Below, in pieces: positions 26,825 through 36,783 of a stretch of DNA of 64,000 bases. Origin of the DNA: Tropicibacter sp. R16_0 (lineage in GTDB: Bacteria > Pseudomonadota > Alphaproteobacteria > Rhodobacterales > Rhodobacteraceae). Position 1 is the first letter of the stretch. Every line of letters starts with the position of its first letter. Below the pieces are notes generated by a model. It did no database searches. It saw only the letters and a program-made list of their open reading frames with translations, and had not been told where the DNA came from. The translations under genes and the position numbers were made by a program. Location: positions 1 through 64,000 of the forward strand of contig NZ_JAGHRE010000006.1 in NCBI RefSeq assembly GCF_017743935.1, read 5' to 3'.

Positions 26825-28000
26825 ATGTCGAATGCGCCAGTCTACGAAATCGATGCACAAGCGTTCTGGAAAGACCCTTATCCGGATCTCAAACATCTGC
26901 GCGCGCATGCCCCTATTGCCTATGTTCCGCAGTTGGGGGCGGTGCTTGTCACTCGCCGTGACGACATCTTTGTGAACGAGAAAAAGATCGACATCTTTTC
27001 GTCAACCCAGCCCGATGGGTTGATGACCCGCCTCATGGGTCAGAACATGATGCGCAAGGATGGCAGCGCGCATATGGCTGAACGCAAGGCGATCTTTCCT
27101 ACCGTCTCACCCAAGACGGTCAAGAACACCTGGAAAGCACAGTTCATCGCCATGACCGATGCCGCTTTGACCGAATTGCACCCCAAAGGCCAGGCCGACA
27201 TGGTTCTGGATATCGCCAAGCGGATATCGGGGGATGCGCTGCGCGTCATGACAGGGCTGACCAATATGAGCTGGCAGGAAATGGACCGCACCAGTCAGGG
27301 TATGATCGACGGCTGCGCCAACTATACCGGCGACCCCGAAATCGAAGCCCGTTGCCATGATTGCACCGCATCCATCGATGAACATATCGCCGAGCGGAAA
27401 CCAGAGCTTGCGGCAAACCCGGATACCTCGCTGTTGTCTGTACAGATGCAAGCAGGTCTGTCGGACGGGCAGATCAGCGCCAATATCAAGCTTGCGATTT
27501 CCGGCGGGCAGAATGAACCCCGCGACGTGATCGCCGGGGCAATCTGGGCCTTGCTGACGCATCCCGATCAGCTTGCGCTTGTTCAACGGGGCAAAGCGTC
27601 GTGGATGGACGTGTTCGAAGAATACGCCCGCTGGATGTCCCCAATCGGCATGTCCCCACGCGAGATTGCGAAACCGCACGATCTGCATGGTGTGGCGCTT
27701 GCTCCGGGGGATCGAGTGTTCTTCATGTTCGGGTCGGGCAATCGCGATGAGCATGTGTTCGAACGGCCGGACGAATTTGACCTGACCCAGGATCACGGCC
27801 CCTCGATCGCTTTTGGCGCCGGTCCCCATTTCTGTGCCGGGGCCTGGGCTGCGCGATGCCTGATTGCCGATGTCGCTTTGCCAATGATCTTTGAGCGTCT
27901 TGGCAATCTGCGACTGGCAGGCGAAGTCCCCTTTGGCGGGTGGGCATTTCGTGGGCCGCTGACCATGCCCGTGGCCTGGGACGTCCAGCACGACGGTTGA
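26825..28000 (+). CDS. Cytochrome P450 (bacterial class)
   Basis: This 391-residue P450 has the haem-ligand loop FGAGPHFCAGAWAAR near the C-terminus and the ExxR-type segment FEEYARW, with an I-helix that reads SGGQNEPRD instead of the usual Ala-Gly-x-x-Thr. The missing Thr is often replaced in demethylating or otherwise unusual P450 enzymes. There is no ferredoxin or reductase gene beside it, so electron partners must be elsewhere. It is divergent from a MarR gene and is followed after 78 bases by a GlxA-type regulator. Substrate unknown. Confidence 0.88.
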   Translation: MSNAPVYEIDAQAFWKDPYPDLKHLRAHAPIAYVPQLGAVLVTRRDDIFVNEKKIDIFSSTQPDGLMTRLMGQNMMRKDGSAHMAERKAIFPTVSPKTVKNTWKAQFIAMTDAALTELHPKGQADMVLDIAKRISGDALRVMTGLTNMSWQEMDRTSQGMIDGCANYTGDPEIEARCHDCTASIDEHIAERKPELAANPDTSLLSVQMQAGLSDGQISANIKLAISGGQNEPRDVIAGAIWALLTHPDQLALVQRGKASWMDVFEEYARWMSPIGMSPREIAKPHDLHGVALAPGDRVFFMFGSGNRDEHVFERPDEFDLTQDHGPSIAFGAGPHFCAGAWAARCLIADVALPMIFERLGNLRLAGEVPFGGWAFRGPLTMPVAWDVQHDG

Positions 28001-28078
28001 TCTCCGCTCTTTTCCCGGGCGAAGGATTTGATTACCCTTTTGCGATTGCTTGCGCAGTCCTGTTCCAGAGAGTTGATC

Positions 28079-29101
28079 ATGTCCGATCCGACCAGCCAGT
28101 ACCAAAACCCGCGGATCACAGTCGGTTTCCTGCTGTTTCCTGGTTTTCCGATGTCCTGCCTGACGTCGGCCATTGAACCGTTACGCGCAGCCAACGACAT
28201 CACCGGAACGCAGACCTTTTCCTGGGTCTTGTTGTCGGAAGAGGGCGATGCCGTACAATCCAGCGCCGACATTCCGTTTCAGGCCAACTGCGCCCTGGCT
28301 GATGCCCCGGACCTGGACATGCTGTTCCTGATGTCGAGCCCTTCGGGTACTTTCACTTCACCCAAATCGTCAAACGGCCACCTGCGCAAGATCGCCCGAC
28401 ACGGGGCCATCGTCGGCGCCGTAAGCGGTGGTATCTTTCCGTTGGCCCATGCCGGGTTGCTGGATGGTTACTCTTGCTCTGCACATTGGTGCTATAGCGC
28501 CGCGTTTTCCGAGGCATTTCCCCACCTGCAACTGAGCGACAGCCTGATCCAGATGGACAAACGCCGCTATACCGCTTCGGGAGCGGGGGCGATGTTTGAC
28601 CTTATGCTGCATGTGATCGAAGACACGTTGGGCGCCACTCTGATGACCGAGGTCGCCTGCTGGTTCCAACATCCGGTGATCCGAAGCGAAGGCGTTCGCC
28701 AGAAAACACCCGCTTTTGCCTGCGACAGCACAGCGGACGGGTTGCCGCCCATCGTGTCCAAGGCCGTCGAACTGTTCGACCAGAACCTGGCCTACCCCCT
28801 GCCGATGAGTGAAATCGCCGACCAGCTTGGCGTTTCGGCGCGCCATCTGGAGCGCAGCTTCAAGGCGACGATGGGGGAAAGCCCTGGCAAGCATTACCGT
28901 GATCTGCGGATGCGGGCCGCGCGGCAGATGGTGCTGTATTCCAACGACCCGATAAGCCGCATCGCCCACGCGGTCGGGTATGAAACCTCAGCGACGATGA
29001 TCCGCAACTATCGCCGGTGTTTCGGCCTGTCCCCGCAAGAAGATCGCCGTAACATGAACCCGTTTCGGGTCACCGCAGCTGACAGAGTCTCGCGCCACTA
29101 A
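28079..29101 (+). CDS. GlxA-family AraC-type transcriptional regulator, second copy
   Basis: This 340-residue regulator has the same plan as the one at 16.5 kb: DJ-1/PfpI domain, then AraC HTH (SARHLERSFKATMGESPGKH and RIAHAVGYETSATMIRNYRR). In the domain's nucleophile position it has Ser (GAVSGGIFPLA) where the first has Cys, so it is a ligand sensor rather than an enzyme. The start at 28079 is chosen because the 17 codons before it lie in unrelated sequence. It precedes the Rieske oxygenase gene on the same strand by 195 bases and is a likely activator of it. Confidence 0.85.
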   Translation: MSDPTSQYQNPRITVGFLLFPGFPMSCLTSAIEPLRAANDITGTQTFSWVLLSEEGDAVQSSADIPFQANCALADAPDLDMLFLMSSPSGTFTSPKSSNGHLRKIARHGAIVGAVSGGIFPLAHAGLLDGYSCSAHWCYSAAFSEAFPHLQLSDSLIQMDKRRYTASGAGAMFDLMLHVIEDTLGATLMTEVACWFQHPVIRSEGVRQKTPAFACDSTADGLPPIVSKAVELFDQNLAYPLPMSEIADQLGVSARHLERSFKATMGESPGKHYRDLRMRAARQMVLYSNDPISRIAHAVGYETSATMIRNYRRCFGLSPQEDRRNMNPFRVTAADRVSRH

Positions 29102-29296
29102 ATCCAAAACCGGCTTACCCCGGCGCCCCTTCCATCGGGTCGCAAACGGGACCAATGATCCGGACTCGCCGCGTTTCCCTCACGCTTTGTTCTTGTCAGT
29201 CAAATTTTTTCTTGGTACGAAAATTTGGACGCGACGGACTTGGTCCGCTCAATCGTCTCCCTGAGTATCCAGATTGAACCAGGCAAACGGGGGCCC

Positions 29297-30358
29297 ATGA
29301 TGCAGAAAGATCTGACCGGAACCGGCGCATTTGTGCGCAATTGCTGGTATGTGGCTGGCCGCAGCGACGATTTTGACCGCTCGCTTAAGGCCATGACCTT
29401 GTTGGGCGACAGCATCGTTCTGTTTCGTGGCGAGGCCGACGAACCCATCGCGCTCGAAGACGCCTGCCCCCATCGTAAACTGCCGCTGTCCAAGGGCAGC
29501 GTCCAAGGCAGCACCGTCGTATGCGGCTATCACGGGTTGACGTTTGATTGCACCGGCAGCTGTGTTGCCGCTCCGACGCAGGAAAACGCGGTCCCCAAGC
29601 GTGCCGTGGTCCGCAGCTATCCGGTCGAGGACCGTTATGGGTTCCTGTGGATTTGGATGGGCGAGGCAGCGGATGCTGATCCGGCTGACATCATCGACAT
29701 TCCGAACTTTGACAACCCGACCTGGGGCAAGACCAAGCGCGGCGCGATGGAGATGAAGTGCCACTACCTTTACATCACCGACAACCTGCTGGACCCCAGT
29801 CATGTGGCCTGGGTTCATCTGACATCCTTTGCCGGAGCAGGCACCGACAACCGGCCGCTTGATCTGGAAGAAGGGGATGATTTCGTGGTCATTTCCCGTT
29901 GGATCGCCGAAGAGCCAGCCCCCCCCTACTACGCACAGATGCTGCCCTTTGGCGACAACTGCGACCGCAAGCAACACTATGAATGCCGGACTCCATCCAC
30001 CGCGATCAACATGTCCATCTACACACCTCCGGGTGAAGGTGGAGCAGACAAACCGGTGTCCGAAAACGCCTTCATCAACATCTCGTACAACTTCATCACT
30101 CCGGTGGATGAAGAAACCTCTCTCTATTTCTGGTTCCAGCACCGCAACATGTTTGCCGATGACACCGGTATTGACGAAAAGATGTTTGCGGGCGCCATAA
30201 TGGCATTCAACGAGGACAAAGAAGTGCTGGAAGAGGTGCAAATCGGGATGGCCAAACGCAAAACGCCATATCTGAACCTTGGCCTGGACGCAGGTGCAAT
30301 GCGGTTCCGCCACAAGGTCGCGCAGCTCAGCGCAGCAGAACAACCCGGAGGCGCATGA
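29297..30358 (+). CDS. Rieske non-haem iron oxygenase, alpha subunit (vanillate O-demethylase-like)
   Basis: This 353-residue enzyme has a Rieske [2Fe-2S] site CPHRKLPL...VVCGYHG (CxH and CxxH, about residues 50-75) and a mononuclear iron site DNLLDPSHVAWVH in the C-terminal domain. Its length matches VanA/PobA-type demethylases and oxygenases rather than the longer stachydrine or carnitine enzymes. No reductase gene is next to it. It overlaps the amidase-like gene downstream by four bases and follows the second GlxA-type regulator. A methyl ether, aromatic or quaternary amine substrate is possible; the sequence does not choose. Confidence 0.86.
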   Translation: MMQKDLTGTGAFVRNCWYVAGRSDDFDRSLKAMTLLGDSIVLFRGEADEPIALEDACPHRKLPLSKGSVQGSTVVCGYHGLTFDCTGSCVAAPTQENAVPKRAVVRSYPVEDRYGFLWIWMGEAADADPADIIDIPNFDNPTWGKTKRGAMEMKCHYLYITDNLLDPSHVAWVHLTSFAGAGTDNRPLDLEEGDDFVVISRWIAEEPAPPYYAQMLPFGDNCDRKQHYECRTPSTAINMSIYTPPGEGGADKPVSENAFINISYNFITPVDEETSLYFWFQHRNMFADDTGIDEKMFAGAIMAFNEDKEVLEEVQIGMAKRKTPYLNLGLDAGAMRFRHKVAQLSAAEQPGGA

Positions 30359-31458
30359 CCGACCTGATCCACCTTGGCGCTTGTGATCTGGCCGCGCGCA
30401 TCCGCGCAGGACAGGTCAAACCGTCCGAGGTGATGTCGGCCCACCTAACCCGGATCGCGCAAACGAACACTCGGGATGAAGTGTTCCAATTCAACGATCC
30501 ATCCCTCGCGATGATACAAGCCCAACTTGCTGATGCCATGCCCGCCACTGGGCCGCTTCACGGTGTGCCGTTTGCAATCATGGACACCATAAACACGCGC
30601 GGCATGCCCACCAGTTGGGGCACACAGCTTTACAGTGACCGCGTGCCCGAACGAAACGCCGCTTGTGTCGACGCCTTTTTGTCAGCCGGCGCCGTTCCGA
30701 TTGGCAAAACAAAGACAGCAGCTTTCGCAATCGGCGACAGTCCCAACGGCGCGGCCACTGCCGTCGCCAATCGTGTGGCGACCTTTGCTCTGTGCTCTGG
30801 GGCGCCCCCGGCAACGGATGTTGTTGTATTCAAACCCACGCGCGGCAGCTATAATTTGCGCGGCATCATGACGTTGTCGGAAAGTTTGGATACGCTCTGT
30901 ATTCTGGCCCGCGATCCACAAGACTTCAAAGTAGCTTTGCCCGCTATATGCGGCTTTGAGGGGGAGGGCTCTGTAAGCGCCGAACCTCGCATTGGCTATT
31001 TGCAAGGGGCAAGGTTCAACGAACTGCCTCAAGCGGTCGCGACCACCAGACGCGCGGTTCAAGAGGTTGCGCAGTTCCCGCTGTTAGGAAGCCTGCCACA
31101 AACCCAAGCTACGATTTTCGCCTACGAAATCGCCCGATTCCGCGCCGCCGAAGCCGCGCTTGGCCCTGCGCGCGTTGGCCAGCCAATTTGCGATCTGGTG
31201 ACCACCGGAGCCAACGTCAGCGAAACCACCTATTCCAAGGCGCTGGATCAGTGGCGCGACGCACACGACCGATTGGACGATATTCTCAAGGACATCGACG
31301 TCTTGCTTGCCCCCGGTGACCAAACACACTGGAGGTGGATGAACCACCCTTGCGTGACCCTTCCCGGCGGCCTGCAGATCATGGGGCGTCAAGGACAGGA
31401 CACCCAACTGCTGGACGTCGCCTGCCGCTTTTTTGAGCGCACACAAGCCACCACCTGA
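30355..31458 (+). CDS. Amidase-signature family homologue lacking the catalytic serines
   Basis: This 367-residue protein has an amidase-signature fold: PLHGVPFAIMDTINTRG, the catalytic-Lys segment VPIGKTKT and FKPTRGSYNLRG. The stretch between Lys and FKPT, which normally carries GGSSGGSA and TGGSIR with the cis-Ser and nucleophile Ser, is shortened and reads DSPNGAATAVANRV...CSGAPPATD, so both catalytic serines are absent. The frame is open throughout and coupled to the Rieske gene (ATGA), so this is not a simple sequencing break. It is shorter than usual amidases (about 450-500). It is probably a pseudoenzyme, or a decayed gene still translated. Confidence 0.75.
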   Translation: MTDLIHLGACDLAARIRAGQVKPSEVMSAHLTRIAQTNTRDEVFQFNDPSLAMIQAQLADAMPATGPLHGVPFAIMDTINTRGMPTSWGTQLYSDRVPERNAACVDAFLSAGAVPIGKTKTAAFAIGDSPNGAATAVANRVATFALCSGAPPATDVVVFKPTRGSYNLRGIMTLSESLDTLCILARDPQDFKVALPAICGFEGEGSVSAEPRIGYLQGARFNELPQAVATTRRAVQEVAQFPLLGSLPQTQATIFAYEIARFRAAEAALGPARVGQPICDLVTTGANVSETTYSKALDQWRDAHDRLDDILKDIDVLLAPGDQTHWRWMNHPCVTLPGGLQIMGRQGQDTQLLDVACRFFERTQATT

Positions 31459-31548
31459 CCGCGCGATCCAAAATCAGTTTCAATCAATCGCTTGCCTCGG
31501 CTAAGAAGACCGCAACCCTTGTTTGCACGCGCTGGTGTCGGAGGCCGC

Positions 31549-32547
31549 ATGTCATTGAAATCTGAAATCCTAGAGCTGTCCCGCCAATCCAAACTAGGCG
31601 CGCTGACGCCTTGGTTCGACGCCCAATTGGACGCGCGCATCGAAAGCGGTGCCTTTGCACAGGAAGAGACCCTGCGCGGTGACATGGCCCGCATTCTCGA
31701 TGATCTGACCGCTTACCGCGAAGAGAATGGCATCGGCGCCGCAGTCATCGGCATGTCCGGCGGCGTGGACAGTGCTCTGACAGCTGCACTGTTCAAGGCA
31801 GCCGGTTGGCGCGTGGTGGGTCACACCATGCCCATCGAACAGAACCCCGAGGAAACCGCGCGTGGCGAAGAAGCCTGCCATGCGCTTGACATCGAACACA
31901 ACAACATCGACCTGACGCCGCAGTTTCATTCGATGGTCGAGGGATTGACCAAGCTCGACCCTGCTCTGTCCAGCGGTGACGACGCAGGCCTGCGGATTCG
32001 TCGCGGCAATATGCGGGCGCGTTTGCGGATGATCACGCTCTACGATCAGGCGCACCGTTATGGCGGGATCGTCGCAAGCACCGACAACTTCTCGGAATTG
32101 GCGGCAGGGTTCTGGACGCTGAACGGTGACGTGGGGGATGTGGCGCCGATCCAATCCCTGCTGAAATCCTGGGAAGTGCCCTGGATGGCGCGCGAGATTG
32201 GCGTGCCCGAAAAGACCTGGCGCGCAACGCCCACAGATGGCTTGGGCATCAGCGCAGGGGACGAGGCACAGCTTGGCGTCAGCTATCTGCAATGGGACCT
32301 GATGGTGCTGGCAATGGCCGATGCGCTGGTCGCCGACCCGAATCTGACGCCTAATTCTTTGCCTGATGCATTGGGATTTGGCAGCGATGCCGAAGGCAAA
32401 CGGGTTCTGGACTGTGTTTCAGGTCGCTTGGGTCGGACATGGTACAAACGCGTCGGCACCTTCAACCTCGCCCACCCACGCGAGGCGCGGTACGAGGCCC
32501 TGGCCGGAATTGACCAGGCGCTTTTTGTGCCCAACCTGCTGAAATAG
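31549..32547 (+). CDS. nadE: NH3-dependent NAD(+) synthetase
   Basis: This 332-residue protein has the ATP-pyrophosphatase P-loop SGGVDSALT (about residues 66-74) and the family segment STDNFSELAAGFWTLNGDVGD. There is no glutaminase domain, so it should use ammonia directly. The start at 31549 follows GGAGG at a good distance. It stands alone after the amidase-like gene (90-base gap) and is followed by a GC-rich hairpin and the biotin operon. It performs the last step of NAD synthesis, adenylating and amidating nicotinate adenine dinucleotide. Confidence 0.9.
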   Translation: MSLKSEILELSRQSKLGALTPWFDAQLDARIESGAFAQEETLRGDMARILDDLTAYREENGIGAAVIGMSGGVDSALTAALFKAAGWRVVGHTMPIEQNPEETARGEEACHALDIEHNNIDLTPQFHSMVEGLTKLDPALSSGDDAGLRIRRGNMRARLRMITLYDQAHRYGGIVASTDNFSELAAGFWTLNGDVGDVAPIQSLLKSWEVPWMAREIGVPEKTWRATPTDGLGISAGDEAQLGVSYLQWDLMVLAMADALVADPNLTPNSLPDALGFGSDAEGKRVLDCVSGRLGRTWYKRVGTFNLAHPREARYEALAGIDQALFVPNLLK

Positions 32548-32569
32548 TTCTCATTTCCGACACCTTTGA

Positions 32570-32597
32570 AACGCCGGGTCGCAATCGATCCGGCGTT
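32570..32597 (+). terminator. Hairpin after nadE, weak terminator
   Basis: AACGCCGG and CCGGCGTT pair perfectly over eight bases with a 12-base loop. Only a short TTT follows later, so termination is plausible but not strong. Confidence 0.5.
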
Positions 32598-32699
32598 GCC
32601 AGTTTCTCCCTTCGCTGCTCTAAGCTCGGGAATCTGGCGACGCTGCGAAACTAGCGTCAATTCGCTGCACGGCAGCATTTCCACTTGCGCCGATGCAGT

Positions 32700-32709
32700 T
32701 TGTAGATAA
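32700..32709. promoter_or_regulatory. BioR box 1 upstream of bioB
   Basis: TTGTAGATAA differs at one position (third base G for A) from the alphaproteobacterial BioR consensus TTAT(A/C)(G/T)ATAA. Its centre is 41 bases, close to four helical turns, before the centre of the exact second box. Confidence 0.72.
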
Positions 32710-32740
32710 AAAAACACCTTATGCGTCAGGCAGGGAATTT

Positions 32741-32750
32741 TTATCTATAA
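32741..32750. promoter_or_regulatory. BioR box 2 upstream of bioB
   Basis: TTATCTATAA matches the BioR consensus exactly. It lies directly before the ribosome site (AAGGAG) of bioB, so the bound repressor would cover the transcription start or block elongation. The gene for the likely regulator is at the other end of the operon. Confidence 0.88.
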
Positions 32751-32763
32751 AAGGAGCACCGAC

Positions 32764-33741
32764 GTGCTGGATACAACAACGGTTCGCACGGATTGGACCC
32801 GTGAAGAGGCGGAAAAGATCTATAACCAACCCTTCATGGATCTGCTCTATCAGGCCCACACGGTGCATCGCACCCATTTCGACCCGAACCAGGTTCAGCG
32901 CTCAAAGCTTTTGTCGATCAAGACCGGCGGTTGCGCCGAAGACTGCGCGTACTGCTCACAATCTGCCCGCAACGGCGCCAAGCTGTCGGCCTCGAAACTG
33001 ATCGAGGTTCAGCGCGTGATCGCCGAGGCCCGTAAAGCCAAAGAAGGTGGCGCAACACGGTATTGCATGGGGGCGGCCTGGCGTTCCCCCAAGGACCGCG
33101 ACATGGCCGCGCTTGAGGCGATGATCAAAGGCGTCAAAGACCTGGGCATGGAAACCTGCATGACCCTGGGGATGCTGGACGACAACCAAGTCTTCCGTCT
33201 GCGCGATGCGGGTCTGGATTACTACAACCACAATATCGACACGTCCGAGCGCTACTACTCGGAAATCATCACCACACGCACCTTTGCAGACCGGATCGAT
33301 ACATTGAACCGCGTACGTGAGGCAGGGATGAAAGTCTGCGCCGGCGGCATCGTTGGCATGGGCGAACAGCAGATGGACCGCATCGACATGCTGGTCTCGC
33401 TCGCCACGCTGGACGAGCACCCGGATTCGGTACCGGTCAACATGTTGATCCCGATCGCCGACACGCCGCTGGCGGATGTCGAAAAGCTGGACCCGATTGA
33501 ATTTGTCCGCACCTGCGCTCTGGCCCGCATCCTGATGCCGAAATCGCACGTGCGCCTGTCTGCTGGCCGCACCGACATGACCGAGGAAATGCAGGCCATG
33601 TGTTTCTTTGTCGGCGCCAACTCGATCTTTGTCGGTGACACACTGCTGACCGCCGACAACCCCGAAGAGGATCAGGACGGCCAGCTGTTCGCGAAACTTG
33701 GCATCACGGCGATGGCCGTGGGGTGTGACGCCTCGAAATGA
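32764..33741 (+). CDS. bioB: Biotin synthase
   Basis: This 325-residue radical-SAM enzyme inserts sulfur into dethiobiotin. The SAM cluster motif CAEDCAYC (CxxxCxxC) is near residue 58, and the rest follows the BioB family to the end. The start is GTG with AAGGAG upstream, and the two BioR boxes lie in the preceding 65 bases. It is first in a six-gene operon in which every gene overlaps the next by one to four bases; bioF starts inside its stop. Confidence 0.95.
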   Translation: MLDTTTVRTDWTREEAEKIYNQPFMDLLYQAHTVHRTHFDPNQVQRSKLLSIKTGGCAEDCAYCSQSARNGAKLSASKLIEVQRVIAEARKAKEGGATRYCMGAAWRSPKDRDMAALEAMIKGVKDLGMETCMTLGMLDDNQVFRLRDAGLDYYNHNIDTSERYYSEIITTRTFADRIDTLNRVREAGMKVCAGGIVGMGEQQMDRIDMLVSLATLDEHPDSVPVNMLIPIADTPLADVEKLDPIEFVRTCALARILMPKSHVRLSAGRTDMTEEMQAMCFFVGANSIFVGDTLLTADNPEEDQDGQLFAKLGITAMAVGCDASK

Positions 33742-34877
33742 CATTTTTTGCCCGGCAAGACCGCGCCCTGACTGCGTTGCAATCAAGGGGCCGTTACCGC
33801 ACGCTGATCGCGCGGGCCGGGCATGACTTTGCGTCAAACGATTACCTCGGACTCGCAGGGTCTGAGGTGCTGAACATCGCCGCGCGGGAAGCTTTGGAGC
33901 GTGGCGTTCCTGTCGGAGCCGGCGGCTCGCGCCTACTGCGTGGCAATGCGGATGAACACGTGCTGCTCGAGCAGGAGGCAGCTGCCTTCTTTGGTACCCA
34001 GGCGTCCCTGTTCATGGGTGGCGGGTTTCAGGCCAACACCGCAATTTTCTCGACCCTGCCGGGGGCCGAAGATCTGGTGCTCTATGACGCGCTGATCCAT
34101 GCCAGCACGCATGACGGGATGCGACTGGGGCGGGCTGAAACTCGCGCCTTTGCCCATAACGACGTCAACGGCGCCGAAGAGGCAATTCGAAACTGGCGCA
34201 GCGAAGGCAAGACCGGCCAAATATGGATCGCGGTCGAGAGCCTTTATTCCATGGACGGTGATCTGGCCCCTGTGGCCGATCTAATGGCACTGGTCGACGC
34301 GCATGACGCGGTTCTGGTCGTGGACGAGGCCCATGCCACGGGTGTTTTTGGTGACAACGGGCGCGGGTTGAGCCATCCCTATGCCGCGCGCGAGAACCTG
34401 TTGACCCTTCACACATGTGGCAAGGGACTTGGCGTTTCAGGCGCACTTATCTGTGGAGCCAAGACGTTAATCGACACGCTGATCAACAAGGCGCGCGGAT
34501 TCATCTTTGCCACCGCACCTTCGCCGCTCAACGCTGCGCTTGTGCGGGCCGCGATGAACGAATTGCGCGACAACCCGGACCGACAGGTGGCAGCGCAGGA
34601 TCTGATGGACCACGCGCACAAAGAGGCGTGGGAGCATCTTGGATTGGCCGGTTTTCAGAGTCAGATCATGCCGATCGTCATCGGTGCGGACAAACCAACA
34701 ATGGCACTGGCGCAATCCCTGCAAGACAGGGGCTATGACATTCGCGGCATCCGCCCCCCGACCGTTCCACGCGGGACCTCGCGCCTGCGGGTTTCCATCA
34801 CGCTCAACACCCCCGCCCCGGTGATCTCGGAGATGTTCCGCGATCTTGCCCAAGCAAAGAAGGCTCTGACCCAATGA
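33738..34877 (+). CDS. bioF: 8-amino-7-oxononanoate synthase
   Basis: This 379-residue PLP enzyme condenses pimeloyl-ACP (or -CoA) with alanine. The family marks are [10 protein letters not shown] and the PLP lysine in [11 protein letters not shown], with Gly-rich substrate loop [11 protein letters not shown]. It overlaps bioB upstream and bioD downstream by ATGA, so translation is coupled across the operon. Confidence 0.94.
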   Translation: MTFFARQDRALTALQSRGRYRTLIARAGHDFASNDYLGLAGSEVLNIAAREALERGVPVGAGGSRLLRGNADEHVLLEQEAAAFFGTQASLFMGGGFQANTAIFSTLPGAEDLVLYDALIHASTHDGMRLGRAETRAFAHNDVNGAEEAIRNWRSEGKTGQIWIAVESLYSMDGDLAPVADLMALVDAHDAVLVVDEAHATGVFGDNGRGLSHPYAARENLLTLHTCGKGLGVSGALICGAKTLIDTLINKARGFIFATAPSPLNAALVRAAMNELRDNPDRQVAAQDLMDHAHKEAWEHLGLAGFQSQIMPIVIGADKPTMALAQSLQDRGYDIRGIRPPTVPRGTSRLRVSITLNTPAPVISEMFRDLAQAKKALTQ

Positions 34878-35503
34878 CCCAACCCGTCATCGTCACCGGA
34901 ACTGACACCGAGATCGGCAAAACCGTGTTTTCCGCCGGCCTGACCCGTGCGCTGAAAGCCACATACTGGAAGCCGGTGCAATCGGGCATCGAGGCGGAAA
35001 CCGACAGCCAGATCGTCGCCCGGCTGTCCGGCCAGCCTGTTCTGCCCGAGGGATATCTGCTGAACCTGCCCGCCTCACCGCACCTGTCGGCCGAGGCTGA
35101 GGGGGTCGAGATTGATCCGGCCGCCCTGCCCTTGCCCGAGGCTGATGGACCCTTGGTGGTCGAAGGGGCCGGTGGGTTGCTGGTGCCGCTGAACCGCCAG
35201 ATGCTCTATGCTGACCTGTTTGCCGATTGGCGGGCGCCTGTGATCCTATGCGCGCGCACCAAACTGGGCACGATCAACCACACGCTTATGTCGCTCGAAG
35301 CGCTGCGCGCGCGAGGCTGCACGGTTCTTGGCGTGGCTTTCATCGGTGAAGCCGAACCGTTGGTCGAACAGACCATCATCGACTTTGGGAAGTGTGCACC
35401 CTTGGGCCGCTTGCCCGTCATGGACGACGTCACACCCCAAACGCTGGACCAAGCATTTACCCACATCGACATGGACACCATCCGACAAGGTTTGGCCGCA
35501 TGA
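34874..35503 (+). CDS. bioD: Dethiobiotin synthetase
   Basis: This 209-residue ATPase closes the ureido ring of dethiobiotin. The P-loop [12 protein letters not shown] is at the N-terminus, and [13 protein letters not shown] is the Walker-B-like segment. Length and order fit the family. It starts inside the bioF stop and its own stop overlaps the bioA start. Confidence 0.93.
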   Translation: MTQPVIVTGTDTEIGKTVFSAGLTRALKATYWKPVQSGIEAETDSQIVARLSGQPVLPEGYLLNLPASPHLSAEAEGVEIDPAALPLPEADGPLVVEGAGGLLVPLNRQMLYADLFADWRAPVILCARTKLGTINHTLMSLEALRARGCTVLGVAFIGEAEPLVEQTIIDFGKCAPLGRLPVMDDVTPQTLDQAFTHIDMDTIRQGLAA

Positions 35504-36783
35504 CCCCGCTTGAATTCGACCAGAAGCACCTCTGGCACCCTTACACCAACGTGGAAAAACCCGGACCGACTTTTGTCGCGAAAGAGGCCGAGGGCGTTTG
35601 GATCACCTTGGATGACGGCACTCGCCTGATCGACGCCATGTCGTCTTGGTGGTGCATGTTGCACGGTCACCGTAACCCGGCGATCACCAAGGCCATTCAT
35701 GAGCAGCTCGACCGCCTGCCGCATGTGATGTTCGGCGGCATGACCCATGATCCGGCAATCGAGCTGGGGCAAAAGCTGCTCGAGATCACGCCCCCGTCGT
35801 TGCAACGGATTTTTTACTGCGACAGCGGTTCAGTCTCGGTCGAGGTGGCGATGAAAATGGCGGTGCAATATCAGCACGCCGTTGGCCACCCGGGCCGCAG
35901 CCAGTTTGTCACCACGCGCTCGGGCTATCACGGCGACACTTGGAAAGCGATGAGCGTTTGTGACCCCGTCACAGGCATGCACCACCTGTTTCAGGGCGCG
36001 CTGAGCCTTCAGCATTTTGTCCCCCAGCCCCCGATCGCGATAGATCAGAATTGGCCGGAAGACCCCGCCTTGAACGGCATCGCCGAGTTGCGAGCCATAC
36101 TGGAAAAGCATCACAAGCAGATCGCCGCGTTCATCCTGGAGCCGGTCGTGCAGGGCACCGGGGGCATGTATTTCTATCACCCCGAGTACCTGAACCAGGC
36201 GCGGGCTTTGTGTGACGAATACGGCGTGCTGCTGATCTTTGATGAGATCGCCACCGGCTTTGGTCGCACCGGGCGTCTGTTTGCCACCGACTTCACCGAC
36301 ATCGAGCCCGACATCCTGTGCATGGGCAAAGCTTTGACCGGTGGTCACATCAGCTTTGCCACCACCATGACCAACGACCGCGTGGCGACAGGGATCGGAA
36401 ATGGCGAGCCCGGCGTTTTCATGCATGGCCCGACCTTCATGGCAAACCCGCTGGCTTGCGTCGCGGCCAAGGCCAGCCTCGACCTGCTGGACCAGTCCGA
36501 CTGGAACGCCAACGTCAGCCGGATTGAGGCCGGTTTGACAGAACAGCTGGCCCCAGCCCGCGACCTGCCAAACGTGGCCGATGTGCGCGTGTTGGGTGCG
36601 ATTGGTGTAATCGAGATGGATCACCGCGTCAGCGCCGATCAAGCCCATGGCTTGGCACATGAGATGGGTGTGTTCCTGCGCCCATTTGGGCACAACATTT
36701 ATTGCATGCCGCCCTTTGTAACCTCGGACGAAGAACTGGCATCCATCTGTGATGGCATGCTGCGATTGGCGCGAGAGCTCTGA
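35500..36783 (+). CDS. bioA: Adenosylmethionine-8-amino-7-oxononanoate aminotransferase
   Basis: This 427-residue class III PLP aminotransferase uses SAM as amino donor. [10 protein letters not shown], the cofactor segment [25 protein letters not shown] and the PLP lysine in CMGKALTGG are all present. I start at 35500 because it overlaps the bioD stop by ATGA; a longer frame inside bioD is rejected. bioG begins on the last base of its stop codon. Confidence 0.94.
   Translation: MTPLEFDQKHLWHPYTNVEKPGPTFVAKEAEGVWITLDDGTRLIDAMSSWWCMLHGHRNPAITKAIHEQLDRLPHVMFGGMTHDPAIELGQKLLEITPPSLQRIFYCDSGSVSVEVAMKMAVQYQHAVGHPGRSQFVTTRSGYHGDTWKAMSVCDPVTGMHHLFQGALSLQHFVPQPPIAIDQNWPEDPALNGIAELRAILEKHHKQIAAFILEPVVQGTGGMYFYHPEYLNQARALCDEYGVLLIFDEIATGFGRTGRLFATDFTDIEPDILCMGKALTGGHISFATTMTNDRVATGIGNGEPGVFMHGPTFMANPLACVAAKASLDLLDQSDWNANVSRIEAGLTEQLAPARDLPNVADVRVLGAIGVIEMDHRVSADQAHGLAHEMGVFLRPFGHNIYCMPPFVTSDEELASICDGMLRLAREL

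Noticed and set aside
30700-30850. Frameshift or assembly error in the amidase-like gene
   Set aside because: The frame stays open on both sides, family segments before and after are in the same frame, and no alternative frame restores GGSSGGS; a shortened region fits better.
32548-32763. Possible riboswitch in front of bioB
   Set aside because: The leader is short and explained by two BioR boxes and a ribosome site; no extended conserved RNA structure is visible.
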